A stretch of 64,000 nucleotides of DNA, taken from assembly GCA_040389065.1 (NCBI GenBank), contig JAZKAR010000023.1, positions 62,001-126,000 of the forward strand, in the 5' to 3' direction. The first letter of the stretch is position 1. Each line of letters opens with the position of its first letter. Positions 9,339-18,093 of this stretch are shown piece by piece. A model generated the notes under the pieces. The model worked only from the letters and a program-made list of their open reading frames with translations, searched no databases and had not been told where the DNA came from. The position numbers and the translations under genes were made by a program. This stretch comes from JAZKAR01 sp040389065. Lineage in GTDB: Bacteria > Pseudomonadota > Gammaproteobacteria > Burkholderiales > Casimicrobiaceae.

Positions 9339-9461
9339 CAAATTAAATACTTAATTAAAACAAAAAAATACCACATTTACCAATTTTCTTGACAAAATCG
9401 GTAAAATCACCCACCATTCAATTCCAATCTTAGTGTTATTGAGTGAGTAGGAGATTACATC

Positions 9462-9764
9462 ATGAATAGAACTAATACTTATACTTTTCAGAGCAATAAT
9501 TTATTTTCAATCGACAAGATGCTAAGCCCTTCTGCTGCTACACATCCTGTTATTAGAAAAAAAGAACTTAATACACTAAGCGACTATGAAGATCTATATT
9601 TAGATAATGATTTGTTCTTAGATCAAATGGGAGATATTGATGATGAAATTTCTAGCTTGGGTTTCGATAAATTTAATTCCAATCGAAATGCTTTTGACTC
9701 AGAATGGGCTAATTATGAAGAAGACTATTCAACTCAAGAAATAAGCGGCTATACCATGCTATAA
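9462..9764 (+). CDS. Small acidic protein of unknown function, 100 aa
   Basis: Not recognised. The product is rich in Asp, Glu, Asn, Ser and Tyr (for example EDLYLDNDLFLDQMGDIDDE near residues 43-62), with no signal peptide and no membrane segment. It may be disordered or bind a basic partner. The start is well supported by TAGGAG 8 nt before the ATG, and TTGACA at 9389 could be a -35 box, though the -10 is unclear. A convergent hairpin follows at 9809. Confidence 0.7.
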   Translation: MNRTNTYTFQSNNLFSIDKMLSPSAATHPVIRKKELNTLSDYEDLYLDNDLFLDQMGDIDDEISSLGFDKFNSNRNAFDSEWANYEEDYSTQEISGYTML

Positions 9765-9808
9765 AATTAGCGTGTTAAATGATGAACTCAAACTCCTATA
9801 CATTTTTT

Positions 9809-9852
9809 AAAAGTGTTCGTAGCCTTTCTAATTTCTGGCTATGAACACTTTT
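9809..9852. terminator. Bidirectional hairpin terminator
   Basis: AAAAGTGTTCGTAGCC (9809-9824) pairs with GGCTATGAACACTTTT (9837-9852) with one G-T pair and a 12-nt loop. It has A-run and T-run flanks, and lies between a plus-strand gene and the convergent ABC ATPase gene. Confidence 0.8.
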
Positions 9853-9911
9853 AATTTTAATATTTGAAATAAATACTTCTTAAACCAACTGTAATATATA
9901 TATAGACTAGC

Positions 9912-10613
9912 TTAAAGAGATAGCGTTTTTAGCTTTTGTAGTGCTTCTTCTAAATTATTAAGTACGCCATACTCATTCCATTGTTTATTCTTCAGATATC
10001 CCCATCTAGGCTTCAGACTATTTAGCATATTAATATCATGCGAAGTCATCCACACGCATCCTCCACTTTTCAAATGTTTCTTTAATTGATCAAGAACCCA
10101 ATTGCGCGCTTTCCAATCTAAACCATTTAAGGGTTCATCTAATAACCACAATTTTCGTTGGCTTAAAAAAAGTGCCAACAATGAAACATGTTGCCGCATA
10201 CCTTTAGAGGCCTGCTGTAAGGGGCGGTGATGTTTGGTTGGTAAATGTCCTAATTGCTCATATAAAGTTTCAGTAATCAAATGCTGTGGATAAGATACCT
10301 GATAAAGTTGTAGCGCTTGCCGCAAAAAATCTTCAGCACTCCACTGTAAAGGCGGTATAAAATTTTCAGAAAGATACGCTAAATTCTTACGGCTATAACT
10401 TTCTGTATGTTTTTTTCCCAATAAAAAAATTTCTCCTTTTATTAAGGGATGTTGATTTAATACGCTATGCATAAGTGTAGTTTTACCTGCACCATTATCG
10501 CCCATCATTAACAAGCATTCGCCTGATAAAAGCTCAATATTTATATCTTGTAATAATATTGAAGAAGAGCAATGGCCTAAGGAAATGTTCTTCATTTGCA
10601 ACATAGGAAACAT
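9912..10613 (-). CDS. ABC transporter ATP-binding protein, ABC-2/export type
   Basis: A 233-residue nucleotide-binding subunit. Walker A is GDNGAGKT near residues 38-45, and Walker B is LWLLDEP near 155-161 followed by the D-loop GLDW. The signature is SKGMRQ instead of LSGGQ; the KGM form is typical of ABC-2-type exporters and gliding- or antibiotic-export-type systems. The switch His is in MTSHD. No permease gene lies next to it on either side, so its partner must be elsewhere or lost. AGGA sits 5 nt before the ATG. CcmA was considered, but the signature does not fit. Confidence 0.85.
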   Translation of the reverse strand: MFPMLQMKNISLGHCSSSILLQDINIELLSGECLLMMGDNGAGKTTLMHSVLNQHPLIKGEIFLLGKKHTESYSRKNLAYLSENFIPPLQWSAEDFLRQALQLYQVSYPQHLITETLYEQLGHLPTKHHRPLQQASKGMRQHVSLLALFLSQRKLWLLDEPLNGLDWKARNWVLDQLKKHLKSGGCVWMTSHDINMLNSLKPRWGYLKNKQWNEYGVLNNLEEALQKLKTLSL

Positions 10614-10677
10614 AAATATCCTAACAACGCAATAAATTATCTTTTTGTATAATACTACCTAAGTTATTTTAAATAAT

Positions 10678-10783
10678 TTAGAAGTTACTCAGCTGGGTTC
10701 ATCAAGGCATGGGATGCTCCTCATAGCAACGCAGACAGTACACACAGTTATAACACCGAGAGAACCCAACTGCGTAACTTATA
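10678..10783 (+). mobile_element. Dispersed palindromic element, copy 2 (MITE-like)
   Basis: About 105 bp. It starts TTAGAAGTTACTCAGCTGGG and ends AACCCAACTGCGTAACTTAT. The interior GGCATGGGATGCTCCTCATAG then CAACGCAGACAGTACACACAG matches the reverse complement of copy 1 and copy 4, with a 15-20 bp internal deletion relative to copy 1. An apparent ORF at 10714-10917 crosses it and is not real. Confidence 0.8.
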
Positions 10784-10875
10784 TTAAGATTAACATCGGC
10801 TATTCATTGCCCTTCTTCGTTGCTCCTCTTATTAATGCAAACGTAAATATCGAATTCATGACTGCTTTGTTTGAG

Positions 10876-11547
10876 TTAAATACTATTAATATGCTCAAGC
10901 AGCAGTTCATTAAATGATGTTAGCTTTATATCTGCAATAGAAAACCTGGGGTCATTAAATTGAATAGCTTCTGGTATCGCTATTGCTTTCATAGAAGCTG
11001 CTTTACAAGAAATCAGACCAGTAACGCTATCTTCAAATGCTATACATTGCGTATTTTTCACTCCAAGATGTTCAGCACATAACAAGTAAACATGAGGATG
11101 TGGTTTTCCATAAGGCAAATCATATGCTGATATAACGTGATCAAAATATGGTGCAATATTTAATTTATGAATGACAGATTTTATAATAGGCAGAGATGAA
11201 GAAGAAGCAAGCCCAATTAGAAGGTTTTGTTCTTTTAATAAATTTAATGCATATTCAACACCAGGTAAAGCTTTGCCCTCATCTTCAATTAACTGTGTTA
11301 CGCGCTGTTCTAACTGGCGAACGCAAGCACTAACACTTGCCTTTACGTTAAATCTTGAAAACCAATATTCAACAACCTCCCTGATTCTGAGGCCACGTGT
11401 TTGAATACACATTTCATCTGTTAACTCAAACCCTACTTCTTTAAAAACTTCTTTTTCTGCTAACATCCAAAAAGGTTCAGAATCGACTAAAATTCCATCC
11501 ATATCAAATATTGCAGCAGAAAAAAACTGCTCTTTTCTATCTCTCAT
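10876..11547 (-). CDS. hxpB: HAD-family sugar phosphatase, HxpB (YniC)-like
   Basis: HxpB hydrolyses hexitol and 2-deoxyglucose phosphates. The 223-residue product has the HAD motif I DMDGILVDSEPFW (near residues 15-27), motif II SSS near 117-119, the motif III Lys in YGKPHPHVYLL (near 147-157), and motif IV FEDSVTGLISCKAA (near 171-184). The helical cap and the C-terminal NDPRFSIADIKLTSFNEL closely follow the E. coli YniC pattern. The natural substrate could differ, because HAD phosphatases are promiscuous. It stands alone. Confidence 0.85.
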   Translation of the reverse strand: MRDRKEQFFSAAIFDMDGILVDSEPFWMLAEKEVFKEVGFELTDEMCIQTRGLRIREVVEYWFSRFNVKASVSACVRQLEQRVTQLIEDEGKALPGVEYALNLLKEQNLLIGLASSSSLPIIKSVIHKLNIAPYFDHVISAYDLPYGKPHPHVYLLCAEHLGVKNTQCIAFEDSVTGLISCKAASMKAIAIPEAIQFNDPRFSIADIKLTSFNELLLEHINSI

Positions 11548-11915
11548 ACAACATTAAACTCCATTATTTTTTTAGTTAGAGCACTTATTAATCATTACCG
11601 TTTGCTGCATTTTTTCATAAAAGGTAATTTACTTAAAACCTTACGTTGCCATTGTACCTTTTTGATTTGCTTTAAAGTCACTTTTAATAGATTTTATATG
11701 CCTATATACCTACAGCTTGTAGCAAAATAATTGCCTCATACTATCTAGTTAAAAAATTAAAATCTATAATATGGTGCATGACGCAAGTTTCCTTCATTCA
11801 CGCCTTTTACTCTATAACATAAGTAAATTTTCTTTAGAGCTATATTAGCTAGTTGCTACTTAGATGAAATTCAGCACTTCTTATTAATCCATCTTTTCAC
11901 GTAAACCTTACCACG
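11548..11915. other. Divergent intergenic region
   Basis: About 370 bp between hxpB and the PQQ-type dehydrogenase. It is AT-rich with scattered TATA-like boxes. No ORF, hairpin or operator was recognised, but promoters for both genes must lie here. Confidence 0.3.
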
Positions 11916-13265
11916 ATGAGACGCTTATATATGTTAAAAAACATATTCAAAACCTCTTTAGTTATTACCCTTTCTCTTCTTGAATTAACCGGCTGTAGCG
12001 AAACAGCTCGTTTATCAGAACGTGCAGGAATAGGCCCTCAACCTACTCTTCCCCCTCCTCAGTCAACATTAATGCCTACTGTAAATGTTGCTAAAGCAAT
12101 AGGATGGCCTTCTGGAATTACTCCGATACCAGCTAAAGGACTAGCAGTTAATGCATTTGCAAGTGGTCTTGATCATCCTCGATGGCTATATGTACTCCCT
12201 AATGGTGATGTTTTGGTTGCAGAAAGTAATGCTCCTGCCAAACATGATGAAGTACCATCAATAAAAAATTGGTTTACGAAACTATTTATGAAACAAGCAG
12301 GCGCTAGTGTGCCCAGTGCCAATCGCATTACATTGCTGCGTGATACTGAAGGAAAAGGCATTGCTACTGTGCATACTGTTTTTCTCACAGGGCTAAATTC
12401 TCCTTTCGGAATGGCATTAGTGGGTAACGCTTTGTATATAGCCAATACCGATGCTCTTTTGCGTTTTCCCTACCAATCAGGAGAAACACAGATTTCAGCA
12501 CAGGGAGAAAAAATAATTGATTTACCAGCGGGTAAAATTAACCATCATTGGACAAAAAACGTTATTGCCAACAAAGATGGAACTCGCCTATACGTAACTG
12601 TTGGATCAAACAGCAACGTAGGCGAAAATGGTTTAGATAATGAAATTAACCGTGCCGCTATTCTAGAAGTTGATCCTACTACTAAACAGTTTCATGTGTT
12701 TGCTGCTGGCTTGCGTAATCCTAATGGTCTTGCATGGCAGCCTCAAAGTGGAGAGCTTTGGACAACAGTAAATGAACGGGATGAGCTAGGCAGCGATCTT
12801 GTTCCCGATTATATGACCTCTGTAAAAGAAGGCGCTTTCTATGGGTGGCCTTATAGTTATTATGGACAGCATGTTGACGAGAGAGTAAAGCCTCAGCATC
12901 CTGAACTCGTTGCTATGGCGCGTATTCCTGATTATGCCCTTGGTTCTCATACAGCCTCGTTAGGGTTAGCCTTTTATCAAGGTAAAGCGTTACCCGAAAA
13001 ATATAATGGAGGCGCATTTATAGGGCAACATGGCTCTTGGAACCGCAAGCCACGTAGCGGTTATAAAGTTACCTTTGTACCTTTTGTGAAAGGGCGCCCT
13101 GATTCAACAAAAGAACCTGAAGATATTTTAACAGGGTTTATTAATGCCCATGATGAAGCAATGGGGCGCCCAGTAGGTGTAGCTGTTGATAAAAAAGGAG
13201 CTTTACTTGTCGCTGATGATGTGGGAAATATAATATGGCGTGTTGCTTCACAAGAAAATAAATAG
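11916..13265 (+). CDS. Sorbosone/glucose dehydrogenase-like beta-propeller lipoprotein
   Basis: The protein (up to 449 residues) has a lipoprotein signal with lipobox LTGC near residues 24-27, so it is anchored on the periplasmic side. The body resembles the L-sorbosone/soluble glucose dehydrogenase (GSDH/PQQ-type) propeller: LDHPRWLYVLPNGDVLVAES near 84-103, NHHWTKNVIANKDGTRLYVT near 208-227, AAGLRNPNGLAWQP near 262-275, and the conserved GQHGSWNRKPRSGYKV near 367-382. These enzymes oxidise sugars with PQQ; substrate and cofactor here are not proven. The likelier start is the internal ATG at 11931, which gives a more usual signal peptide. Confidence 0.85.
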   Translation: MRRLYMLKNIFKTSLVITLSLLELTGCSETARLSERAGIGPQPTLPPPQSTLMPTVNVAKAIGWPSGITPIPAKGLAVNAFASGLDHPRWLYVLPNGDVLVAESNAPAKHDEVPSIKNWFTKLFMKQAGASVPSANRITLLRDTEGKGIATVHTVFLTGLNSPFGMALVGNALYIANTDALLRFPYQSGETQISAQGEKIIDLPAGKINHHWTKNVIANKDGTRLYVTVGSNSNVGENGLDNEINRAAILEVDPTTKQFHVFAAGLRNPNGLAWQPQSGELWTTVNERDELGSDLVPDYMTSVKEGAFYGWPYSYYGQHVDERVKPQHPELVAMARIPDYALGSHTASLGLAFYQGKALPEKYNGGAFIGQHGSWNRKPRSGYKVTFVPFVKGRPDSTKEPEDILTGFINAHDEAMGRPVGVAVDKKGALLVADDVGNIIWRVASQENK

Positions 13266-13396
13266 GCTATCAACTAAACTGTTTGAAAAATTTATATGAT
13301 TGAAAACCAGGTATCTATTTTATATAGCAAAAGCTAAGCTCAAACAAAAACATATTTTTTATTTATTTAATTATATACAAATAAAAAGACGCAAAA

Positions 13397-13430
13397 AAGG
13401 ACTCAAATCTTTATCAGCATTTGAGTCCTT
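13397..13430. terminator. Convergent hairpin terminator
   Basis: AAGGACTCAAAT (13397-13408) pairs perfectly with ATTTGAGTCCTT (13419-13430), loop 10 nt, preceded by an A-run. It lies between the dehydrogenase gene and the convergent secreted-protein gene. Confidence 0.75.
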
Positions 13431-13555
13431 AATGTTTCGCTACCTTAATAGAAGAGTAGCAATTTATATAAGAAAATAAAAAACTTAATTTATAAAGCTA
13501 CTTAAAAAATCACTTCTATTTTATAGTTAACCTTATAAAGTTTTACTTTTATTTC

Positions 13556-14209
13556 TTATCGTGCTCCGGTACCACTTGATGACTCTTGTGTTGTTCCTGA
13601 AGAACCTCCGCCTACGCTACCGCTACTAGCATTGCCGGTAGTTGCTCCACTGCTTGAAGAAGTACTCGTAGCACTAGGCGTTGCTGTTGCACCAGTAGGA
13701 TTTGTCGTCGTTGAACTTGAATTACCAGGGGTTGTTGTTGAAGCGCCTGTACCACTTCCGGTTGTATTATCTTGATTTTCTCCAGGATTTCCATTGGTTT
13801 TTTTAGCGTGTGGGCGAGTTTTTTTAGCGTGTGATTTATGCTTAGCAGGGTGATGATCGGTAGCTTTTGAGGTACTTGCATTATCTTGTACAGTAGAAGA
13901 GGTATCGTCAGCAATCACCGAATTTCTTCCTGTTGTATCAGTACGATCATAAGCTTTATTATCAAAAGTACCCGGCGCAGCACTTGGTATTGCATTAGTA
14001 TTCGCTTGTGATACTAAATTACTGCGAGTAGAAATAGGATCTGTACACGTTTTTGTAACGGTACTATAAACACCTCCATTGCTACAGGAAGGAATAGGAG
14101 AAGGTTCTTCTGTAGTACGATCACTTGGTGTTTGAGCTAATGTTAACATTGGTGAAGCACATAACATAGATAATGTTGCTATGATGACTTGAGAATGAAT
14201 TTTATTCAT
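13556..14209 (-). CDS. Secreted Ser/Thr/Gly-rich low-complexity protein
   Basis: Not recognised. The 217-residue product has a signal peptide ending near residue 25 (LTLAQTPSD). A short region with two Cys (CSNGGVYSTVTKTC, near 42-55) could form a disulphide. A basic patch KHKSHAKKTRPHAKK lies near 124-138. The last 75 residues are almost only Ser, Thr, Gly, Ala, Asn and Pro. This suggests a surface or periplasmic linker-like protein with a nucleic-acid- or wall-binding basic patch, which is inference. AGGGAA precedes the ATG by about 6 nt. Repetitive coding makes other frames open too, but only this one has the signal peptide. Confidence 0.72.
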   Translation of the reverse strand: MNKIHSQVIIATLSMLCASPMLTLAQTPSDRTTEEPSPIPSCSNGGVYSTVTKTCTDPISTRSNLVSQANTNAIPSAAPGTFDNKAYDRTDTTGRNSVIADDTSSTVQDNASTSKATDHHPAKHKSHAKKTRPHAKKTNGNPGENQDNTTGSGTGASTTTPGNSSSTTTNPTGATATPSATSTSSSSGATTGNASSGSVGGGSSGTTQESSSGTGAR

Positions 14210-14653
14210 GACATTTCCCTTAATTTTATAAAAATATAAAGAACAATATGTTCGATATTATATTAACGCTTTTCTTATATAAATAGGATACATTTTAATA
14301 ATAAATTTAAATAATCTTTTAAAAACAAATAATACTCCAATGTAAATGTTAGTTTACTGACTATTAATTTATTTTATATAAAAAAGCAATATATGTATTT
14401 CAATAAGGAATTATAAATGAACTATTATACATAACGTTAGTGCCAATAGTTATTTAAGTTAACGTTTAGCTACTATTTTAAATAATAATTATAGTTTATT
14501 TATTATTAATAACAATTTTATTTTTTATAGTTAATTAAAATAATTTTACTATATATTATTGACTATATTTTAAATGCAAATCTTGTACGATATTTTCTAT
14601 AAACAAATAAAAATTAATCAGCACCTAAAATTATAATATGGTTTTGAAATAAC
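14210..14653. other. Very AT-rich intergenic region
   Basis: This stretch is close to 80 % A+T by eye, with long runs such as the repeated ATAATAATTATAG-like segments near 14480-14560. It could be curved upstream DNA for the secreted-protein gene. No ORF with a ribosome-binding site was found. Confidence 0.3.
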
Positions 14654-14688
14654 AAAGGCACTATCATCAATCTGAAGATAGTGCCTTT
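14654..14688. terminator. Hairpin terminator
   Basis: AAAGGCACTATCATC (14654-14668) pairs with GAAGATAGTGCCTTT (14674-14688) with one mismatch and a 5-nt loop. It lies downstream of the minus-strand flavin-type stress protein. Confidence 0.75.
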
Positions 14689-14766
14689 TATAAATAATGT
14701 ATAGCTATACGCAAGCGACTCAGTTTAAAAATATAGTTATTTCAATTTACATTAAAAAATGTTAAT

Positions 14767-15261
14767 TTATCGATGAACATTAACTTGTTCTAAACCCTTT
14801 GTGCGGTCAATACCACTTAGTGAAGCAGGTTGTTGTGAATAACCAATAGTAGTTGTTAATGTATCCCAAAATTGACCATTAATAGGATGAACTCTTACCA
14901 AAACAATATCAGGATCATTTACCCCTTGTGGAAACCATGCCTGAACGTCTGACGTCCACTTTTGAACAATAATTTCGTGATCGTCTACTAAATACGCGTT
15001 ACCTGTGATAGCCACATAATTACCATCTTCAGGGCTTGAATAGCCTAAACTAACATGAGGGTTAGCAGAAATATTAGCAGCTATTGTTGAATCTTTCGAG
15101 GTAAAAAACCAGATATCGCCATTTTTATCAATTTCATGATTTGCCATAGGGCGAGTATGTAATGAACCATTTTTCTCAATGGTGGTCAGCATAGCTAGCC
15201 GAACCTCATTTATCATTTCATATAATTTTGATCGCTCTTCCTGCTGAGTCTCATGGTTCAT
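14767..15261 (-). CDS. Pyridoxamine 5'-phosphate oxidase-like general stress protein
   Basis: The 164-residue product has the split-barrel fold signature of the PNPOx/general-stress-protein-26 group: MLTTIEKNGSLHTRPMANHEI near residues 24-44, DIWFFTSKDSTIAANISANPHVSLGYSS near 49-77, and a C-terminal GQFWDT. Members bind FMN or F420. E. coli-type PdxH is longer and has PLP-site residues missing here, so it is unlikely to make PLP. A strong AAGGAGC lies 7 nt before the ATG. It stands alone, flanked by long AT-rich gaps, as expected for a separately induced stress gene. Confidence 0.87.
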   Translation of the reverse strand: MNHETQQEERSKLYEMINEVRLAMLTTIEKNGSLHTRPMANHEIDKNGDIWFFTSKDSTIAANISANPHVSLGYSSPEDGNYVAITGNAYLVDDHEIIVQKWTSDVQAWFPQGVNDPDIVLVRVHPINGQFWDTLTTTIGYSQQPASLSGIDRTKGLEQVNVHR

Positions 15262-16202
15262 ATTAAGCTCCTTTGAGAGGATATCTAAATATTAATATCT
15301 ATAAGGTTTGCCCTATCACTATCGAATTTATAGTGAGGCACGTGTGTGTATAAAAGATTAGCAGATTACACTAACTATACTAGTATATCACCTGTTATTT
15401 CTTGTAAAAATAGATAATCGATTTACTAAAAAAAATAGGGTAAATAACCAACACATACACATCATTTTGTTGCAAATAAAAAACGTTATAGATTTAAAAT
15501 ATGCCTATCATTTTATTTAAAATAATTTCACTGATTTTTTTACTTGTTTAATAGGTTTTTTTATATCCATTATCTATTCATTTTCTTTTTATATAAATAA
15601 AATACTCTTATTAACTTAATGATAAAAATATTAAAATCCATTAAATATTTGTTTTTATTGAAAATAACCTAAAGCATTAAGAAAAATCAAACTTAGCTAT
15701 AGCAAAATTTTATATTTATAATGTAGTGTCGGTATTTTTTAAACGATCACACTAAGTGCTGTTATTAGTACATTTATAAGAAACCTATACATAGGTTTTA
15801 TGCGCTTCTTAACCTTCTTAGTTAAAGCCTACTTAAGCTTCATTTGCTACTTAAACCCCGTTTGGCTTTCACAAAATTTTATCAAGAGCACAAGAAAAAT
15901 ACTCTTTTTTTAAACGCCAGGCTAACCCTGTAATATTGCCATGATTGTTTTTTTATAGAAATTGAATACCTAAAATAAATATCAAGTATGTAAATCTTTT
16001 AAACCACTAAACTGCGTACTTCTTTTAAGCTAGGCTAGCTTAAAAGAAGCACAAGTAGCGTTAACAGGTCTTTAGCAATTTATCATTAAACTTAATGCAC
16101 CAAACTTTAGTGATATGAAATTTTCTGCAAAATTAACACAGCCATTAAAATATAGCCACTAAGATAACTACTTAACAGACCTTACTGCACGCGCATTGAA
16201 TT
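15262..16202. other. 940-bp region without genes
   Basis: AT-rich. It contains an 18-bp palindrome AAACCTATACATAGGTTT at 15781-15798, several CTTAA words near 15808-15854, and a perfect hairpin at 16019. No ORF with a plausible start is seen on either strand. It could hide a small RNA, but nothing in the sequence proves that. Confidence 0.35.
16019..16049. terminator. Perfect 15-bp hairpin
   Basis: CTTCTTTTAAGCTAG (16019-16033) is exactly complementary to CTAGCTTAAAAGAAG (16035-16049), with one central base. It lies about 150 bp past the end of the ferritin-like gene, so it may be a distal terminator, a small-RNA end or a binding site. Confidence 0.55.
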
Positions 16203-16658
16203 TTACATTTTGAAAGAATCAATTTCGCCAGGTTTTCTTAACATTTTATTTACTTCATCAAGATGAAGTTCTTCTTGAATAATCATTTCTCTAGCGTACT
16301 CTTCAAGCAGTACTGATTTACCTTCTGTAGCGCGTAATAACTCATAATAAAGAGCAACCACCGCTTTCTCATGCTCTAAACTTTCGCGCAATATATCACC
16401 CATGTCATGCCGCGAGGTTTCAAGCAAAGAACCTATTTTAAGAGAAGGATGACCGCCTAATAAAGTAACTAGTTCACCAGCTTTATGCGCATGTGCTAAA
16501 CCTTCCTCAGCATTTCCTTTAAGCCATGAAACAATTGGAATGCGATTGTAGCCATAAACCATTAACGAATAATGAGTATAACGAACAACGCCTGCCAACT
16601 CACCTTCTAAAATTTTATTTAGTATTTCAATTGCATTTTGTTTATCAGCAGCATCCAT
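16203..16658 (-). CDS. Ferritin-like (bacterioferritin-family) protein
   Basis: A four-helix diiron protein of 151 residues from the chosen start. Helix motifs are EGELAGVVRYTHYSLM near residues 16-31, EEGLAHAHKAGEL near 49-61, ESLEHEKAVVALYYEL near 91-106, and the final EELHLDEV near 129-136. These give the E, ExxH, E, ExxH ligands of a ferroxidase centre. The Met that binds haem in classic Bfr does not seem present, so a haem-free storage or Dps-like role is likelier. The start is set at the second ATG because AGAGGGG sits 7 nt before it; the first ATG would add six residues and overlap the ribosome-binding site. Confidence 0.88.
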   Translation of the reverse strand: MDAADKQNAIEILNKILEGELAGVVRYTHYSLMVYGYNRIPIVSWLKGNAEEGLAHAHKAGELVTLLGGHPSLKIGSLLETSRHDMGDILRESLEHEKAVVALYYELLRATEGKSVLLEEYAREMIIQEELHLDEVNKMLRKPGEIDSFKM

Positions 16659-16967
16659 TAGATACCCCTCTTTCATTTTTTATTAAAGGGATCACCTCAT
16701 CAACTTCGCGCGCTACAACTCACGTGCTATCAAGGCGCATGAAAGATTCATTGTACAATACCGTTTAGCCAATAGGTTAAAAAAACCGAGGTTTGTACCC
16801 TGTAAATAGATACTATTTATTATTGAATAACTCTATTTTTGCTATAGTTTGTATATAAACTGATAGATAAGGCAATGCATGCTTAAAATACTTGCCTCAT
16901 CGCCAACGTAAGCGAACTATTGCTGACTTACCAGGGTCACCCTAAAAAATTGATTCATATATTTTTT

Positions 16968-17004
16968 TAGGATCATTACTACTCTTATAGTAGCAATGAT
17001 CCTA
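16968..17004. terminator. Hairpin after the 113-aa secreted-protein gene
   Basis: TAGGATCATTACTACT (16968-16983) pairs with AGTAGCAATGATCCTA (16989-17004) with one mismatch and a 5-nt loop. The T-run is on the plus-strand 5' side, so it is not a textbook terminator for the minus-strand gene upstream, though it sits just past its stop. Confidence 0.55.
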
Positions 17005-17020
17005 TACAATTTGATAAATG

Positions 17021-17362
17021 TTAGTTTCGTGCTTCTGGACAATGGCTTTGAATAAACTTCCAAACACTCATATCTATATTGCGGCCAGAAATACATTGTC
17101 CTTGGGCATAAATTTCCCAATCATGTATTCCTTGATTCACTTTATTAATAACAGCAGACGAATTCTTACGTAAGATATTAGGATAATGTTTCGTTACAAA
17201 ATACTCTCTTTCATTTCCTAACTTTACAAAACAGCTTTGTTTTTTTGTTTCCTTTTGCTCAGCACTATCAGCCATTGCTAAAGTAGCCGCACCCATAGTA
17301 GCTAACATTACAGCTCCATAAACCCAGTTACGTGCGGATAACGACAAAAATTTTATTGCCAT
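17021..17362 (-). CDS. Exported protein of unknown function, 113 aa
   Basis: Not recognised. An N-terminal signal peptide runs to about residue 32 (ATLAMADSAE). The mature part has three Cys: in QSCFV (near 44), GQCISG (near 94) and SHCPEA (near 109). It is basic and probably periplasmic. The start Met is followed by a basic segment, but the upstream ribosome-binding site (GGAGCTATAGAT before ATG) has only moderate spacing. No related neighbour suggests a role. Confidence 0.7.
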   Translation of the reverse strand: MAIKFLSLSARNWVYGAVMLATMGAATLAMADSAEQKETKKQSCFVKLGNEREYFVTKHYPNILRKNSSAVINKVNQGIHDWEIYAQGQCISGRNIDMSVWKFIQSHCPEARN

Positions 17363-17693
17363 ATCTATAGCTCCATTTTTATATTTTATAAATGCGAGTT
17401 TATTATAAATATAAACTTAAGAAAGCGCTAAGCTTAGATGCCTATCAGCCCAAAAATGGTATGAGTTAAGACTATTCTTAATTCCAGGCTTATAAAATAG
17501 TAAGCTAGTAAAGCAGGCCTATTAACAATAATACACAGTAGCTTTCTTACAATGCCACGAAAAAATTTATGCACTTATACTTACACAAAAGTCTAGCCAC
17601 CCTCTTGAAGAAATTCTTAATCATTGATGCTGCATATGAATTTTCAAAATAAAAATTTTCTCTATTTAAGCAAGCTTTCTACCCTAGCATCAT
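17363..17693. other. Divergent intergenic region before the cold-shock gene
   Basis: About 330 bp of AT-rich DNA. It must contain the promoter of the minus-strand secreted-protein gene. Nothing else is recognised. Confidence 0.3.
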
Positions 17694-17729
17694 CTACAAC
17701 TTAGTTGTAGAATAACTATTAAGTATAAT
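17694..17729 (+). promoter_or_regulatory. Inverted repeat and -10 box upstream of the cold-shock gene
   Basis: CTACAAC (17694-17700) and GTTGTAG (17704-17710) form a perfect inverted repeat with a 3-nt spacer. TATAAT follows at 17724-17729, so the repeat would overlap the -35 region. Transcription from here gives a leader of about 90 nt, typical of csp mRNAs. GAGCGTTCGCTC at 17789-17800 could form a hairpin in that leader. Confidence 0.4.
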
Positions 17730-17826
17730 TACCCACAGGCGATAACTTATGTGTGTAACAATTTCGTAACAGAAATTGACTGCATGTCGAGCGTTCGCTC
17801 ATCTATCTATTTTATGGAATTAAATA

Positions 17827-18030
17827 ATGACAACTGGTTTAGTTAAATGGTTCAATGACTCCAAAGGTTTTGGTTTTATTACACCTGATGATGGTAGTGA
17901 AGATTTATTCGCGCATTTCTCTGAAATTCGTTCGGATGGTTTCAAATCCCTTAAAGAAAACCAAAGAGTTAGCTTTGATATTACTCAAGGTAAAAAGGGT
18001 CAACAAGCTTCTAATATTCAGATTCTCTAA
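17827..18030 (+). CDS. Cold-shock protein, CspA family
   Basis: A 67-residue single cold-shock domain that binds single-stranded RNA/DNA and melts mRNA secondary structure. RNP1 is KGFGFITP (near residues 13-20) and RNP2 is DLFAHFSEI (near 26-34). The start MTTGLVKWFNDSKGFGFI matches the family exactly. It has a long leader and a strong terminator, as for most csp genes. Whether it is cold-inducible or constitutive (CspC/E type) cannot be told. Confidence 0.97.
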   Translation: MTTGLVKWFNDSKGFGFITPDDGSEDLFAHFSEIRSDGFKSLKENQRVSFDITQGKKGQQASNIQIL

Positions 18031-18062
18031 ACAAAATTTGAAGCCTTAAGCCTTAAAGCTTA

Positions 18063-18093
18063 AAAAAACCTCGCTCCCTCAGCGAGGTTTTTT
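18063..18093 (+). terminator. Rho-independent terminator of the cold-shock gene
   Basis: AAAAAACCTCGCT (18063-18075) pairs perfectly with AGCGAGGTTTTTT (18081-18093), loop 5 nt, with the T-run built in. Confidence 0.93.

Noticed and set aside
9912..10613. CcmA haem-exporter ATPase as identity for the ABC gene
   Set aside because: Signature is SKGMRQ, not the CcmA form, and no ccm genes are near.
10714..10917. 67-codon open frame
   Set aside because: It crosses MITE copy 2 and the end of the hxpB-like gene; the frame is an accident of the element.
13612..13914. 100-codon frame inside the Ser/Thr/Gly-rich secreted gene
   Set aside because: Repetitive coding keeps several frames open; only the longer one has a start, signal peptide and ribosome-binding site.
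15781..15798. 18-bp palindrome as an operator
   Set aside because: No gene within several hundred bases for which it would be an operator; kept only as a noted repeat.
16011..16027. Possible further end of the dispersed element (ACTGCGTACTTCTTTT)
   Set aside because: Only partial resemblance to the terminal repeat and no partner end; better explained by the separate perfect hairpin at 16019.
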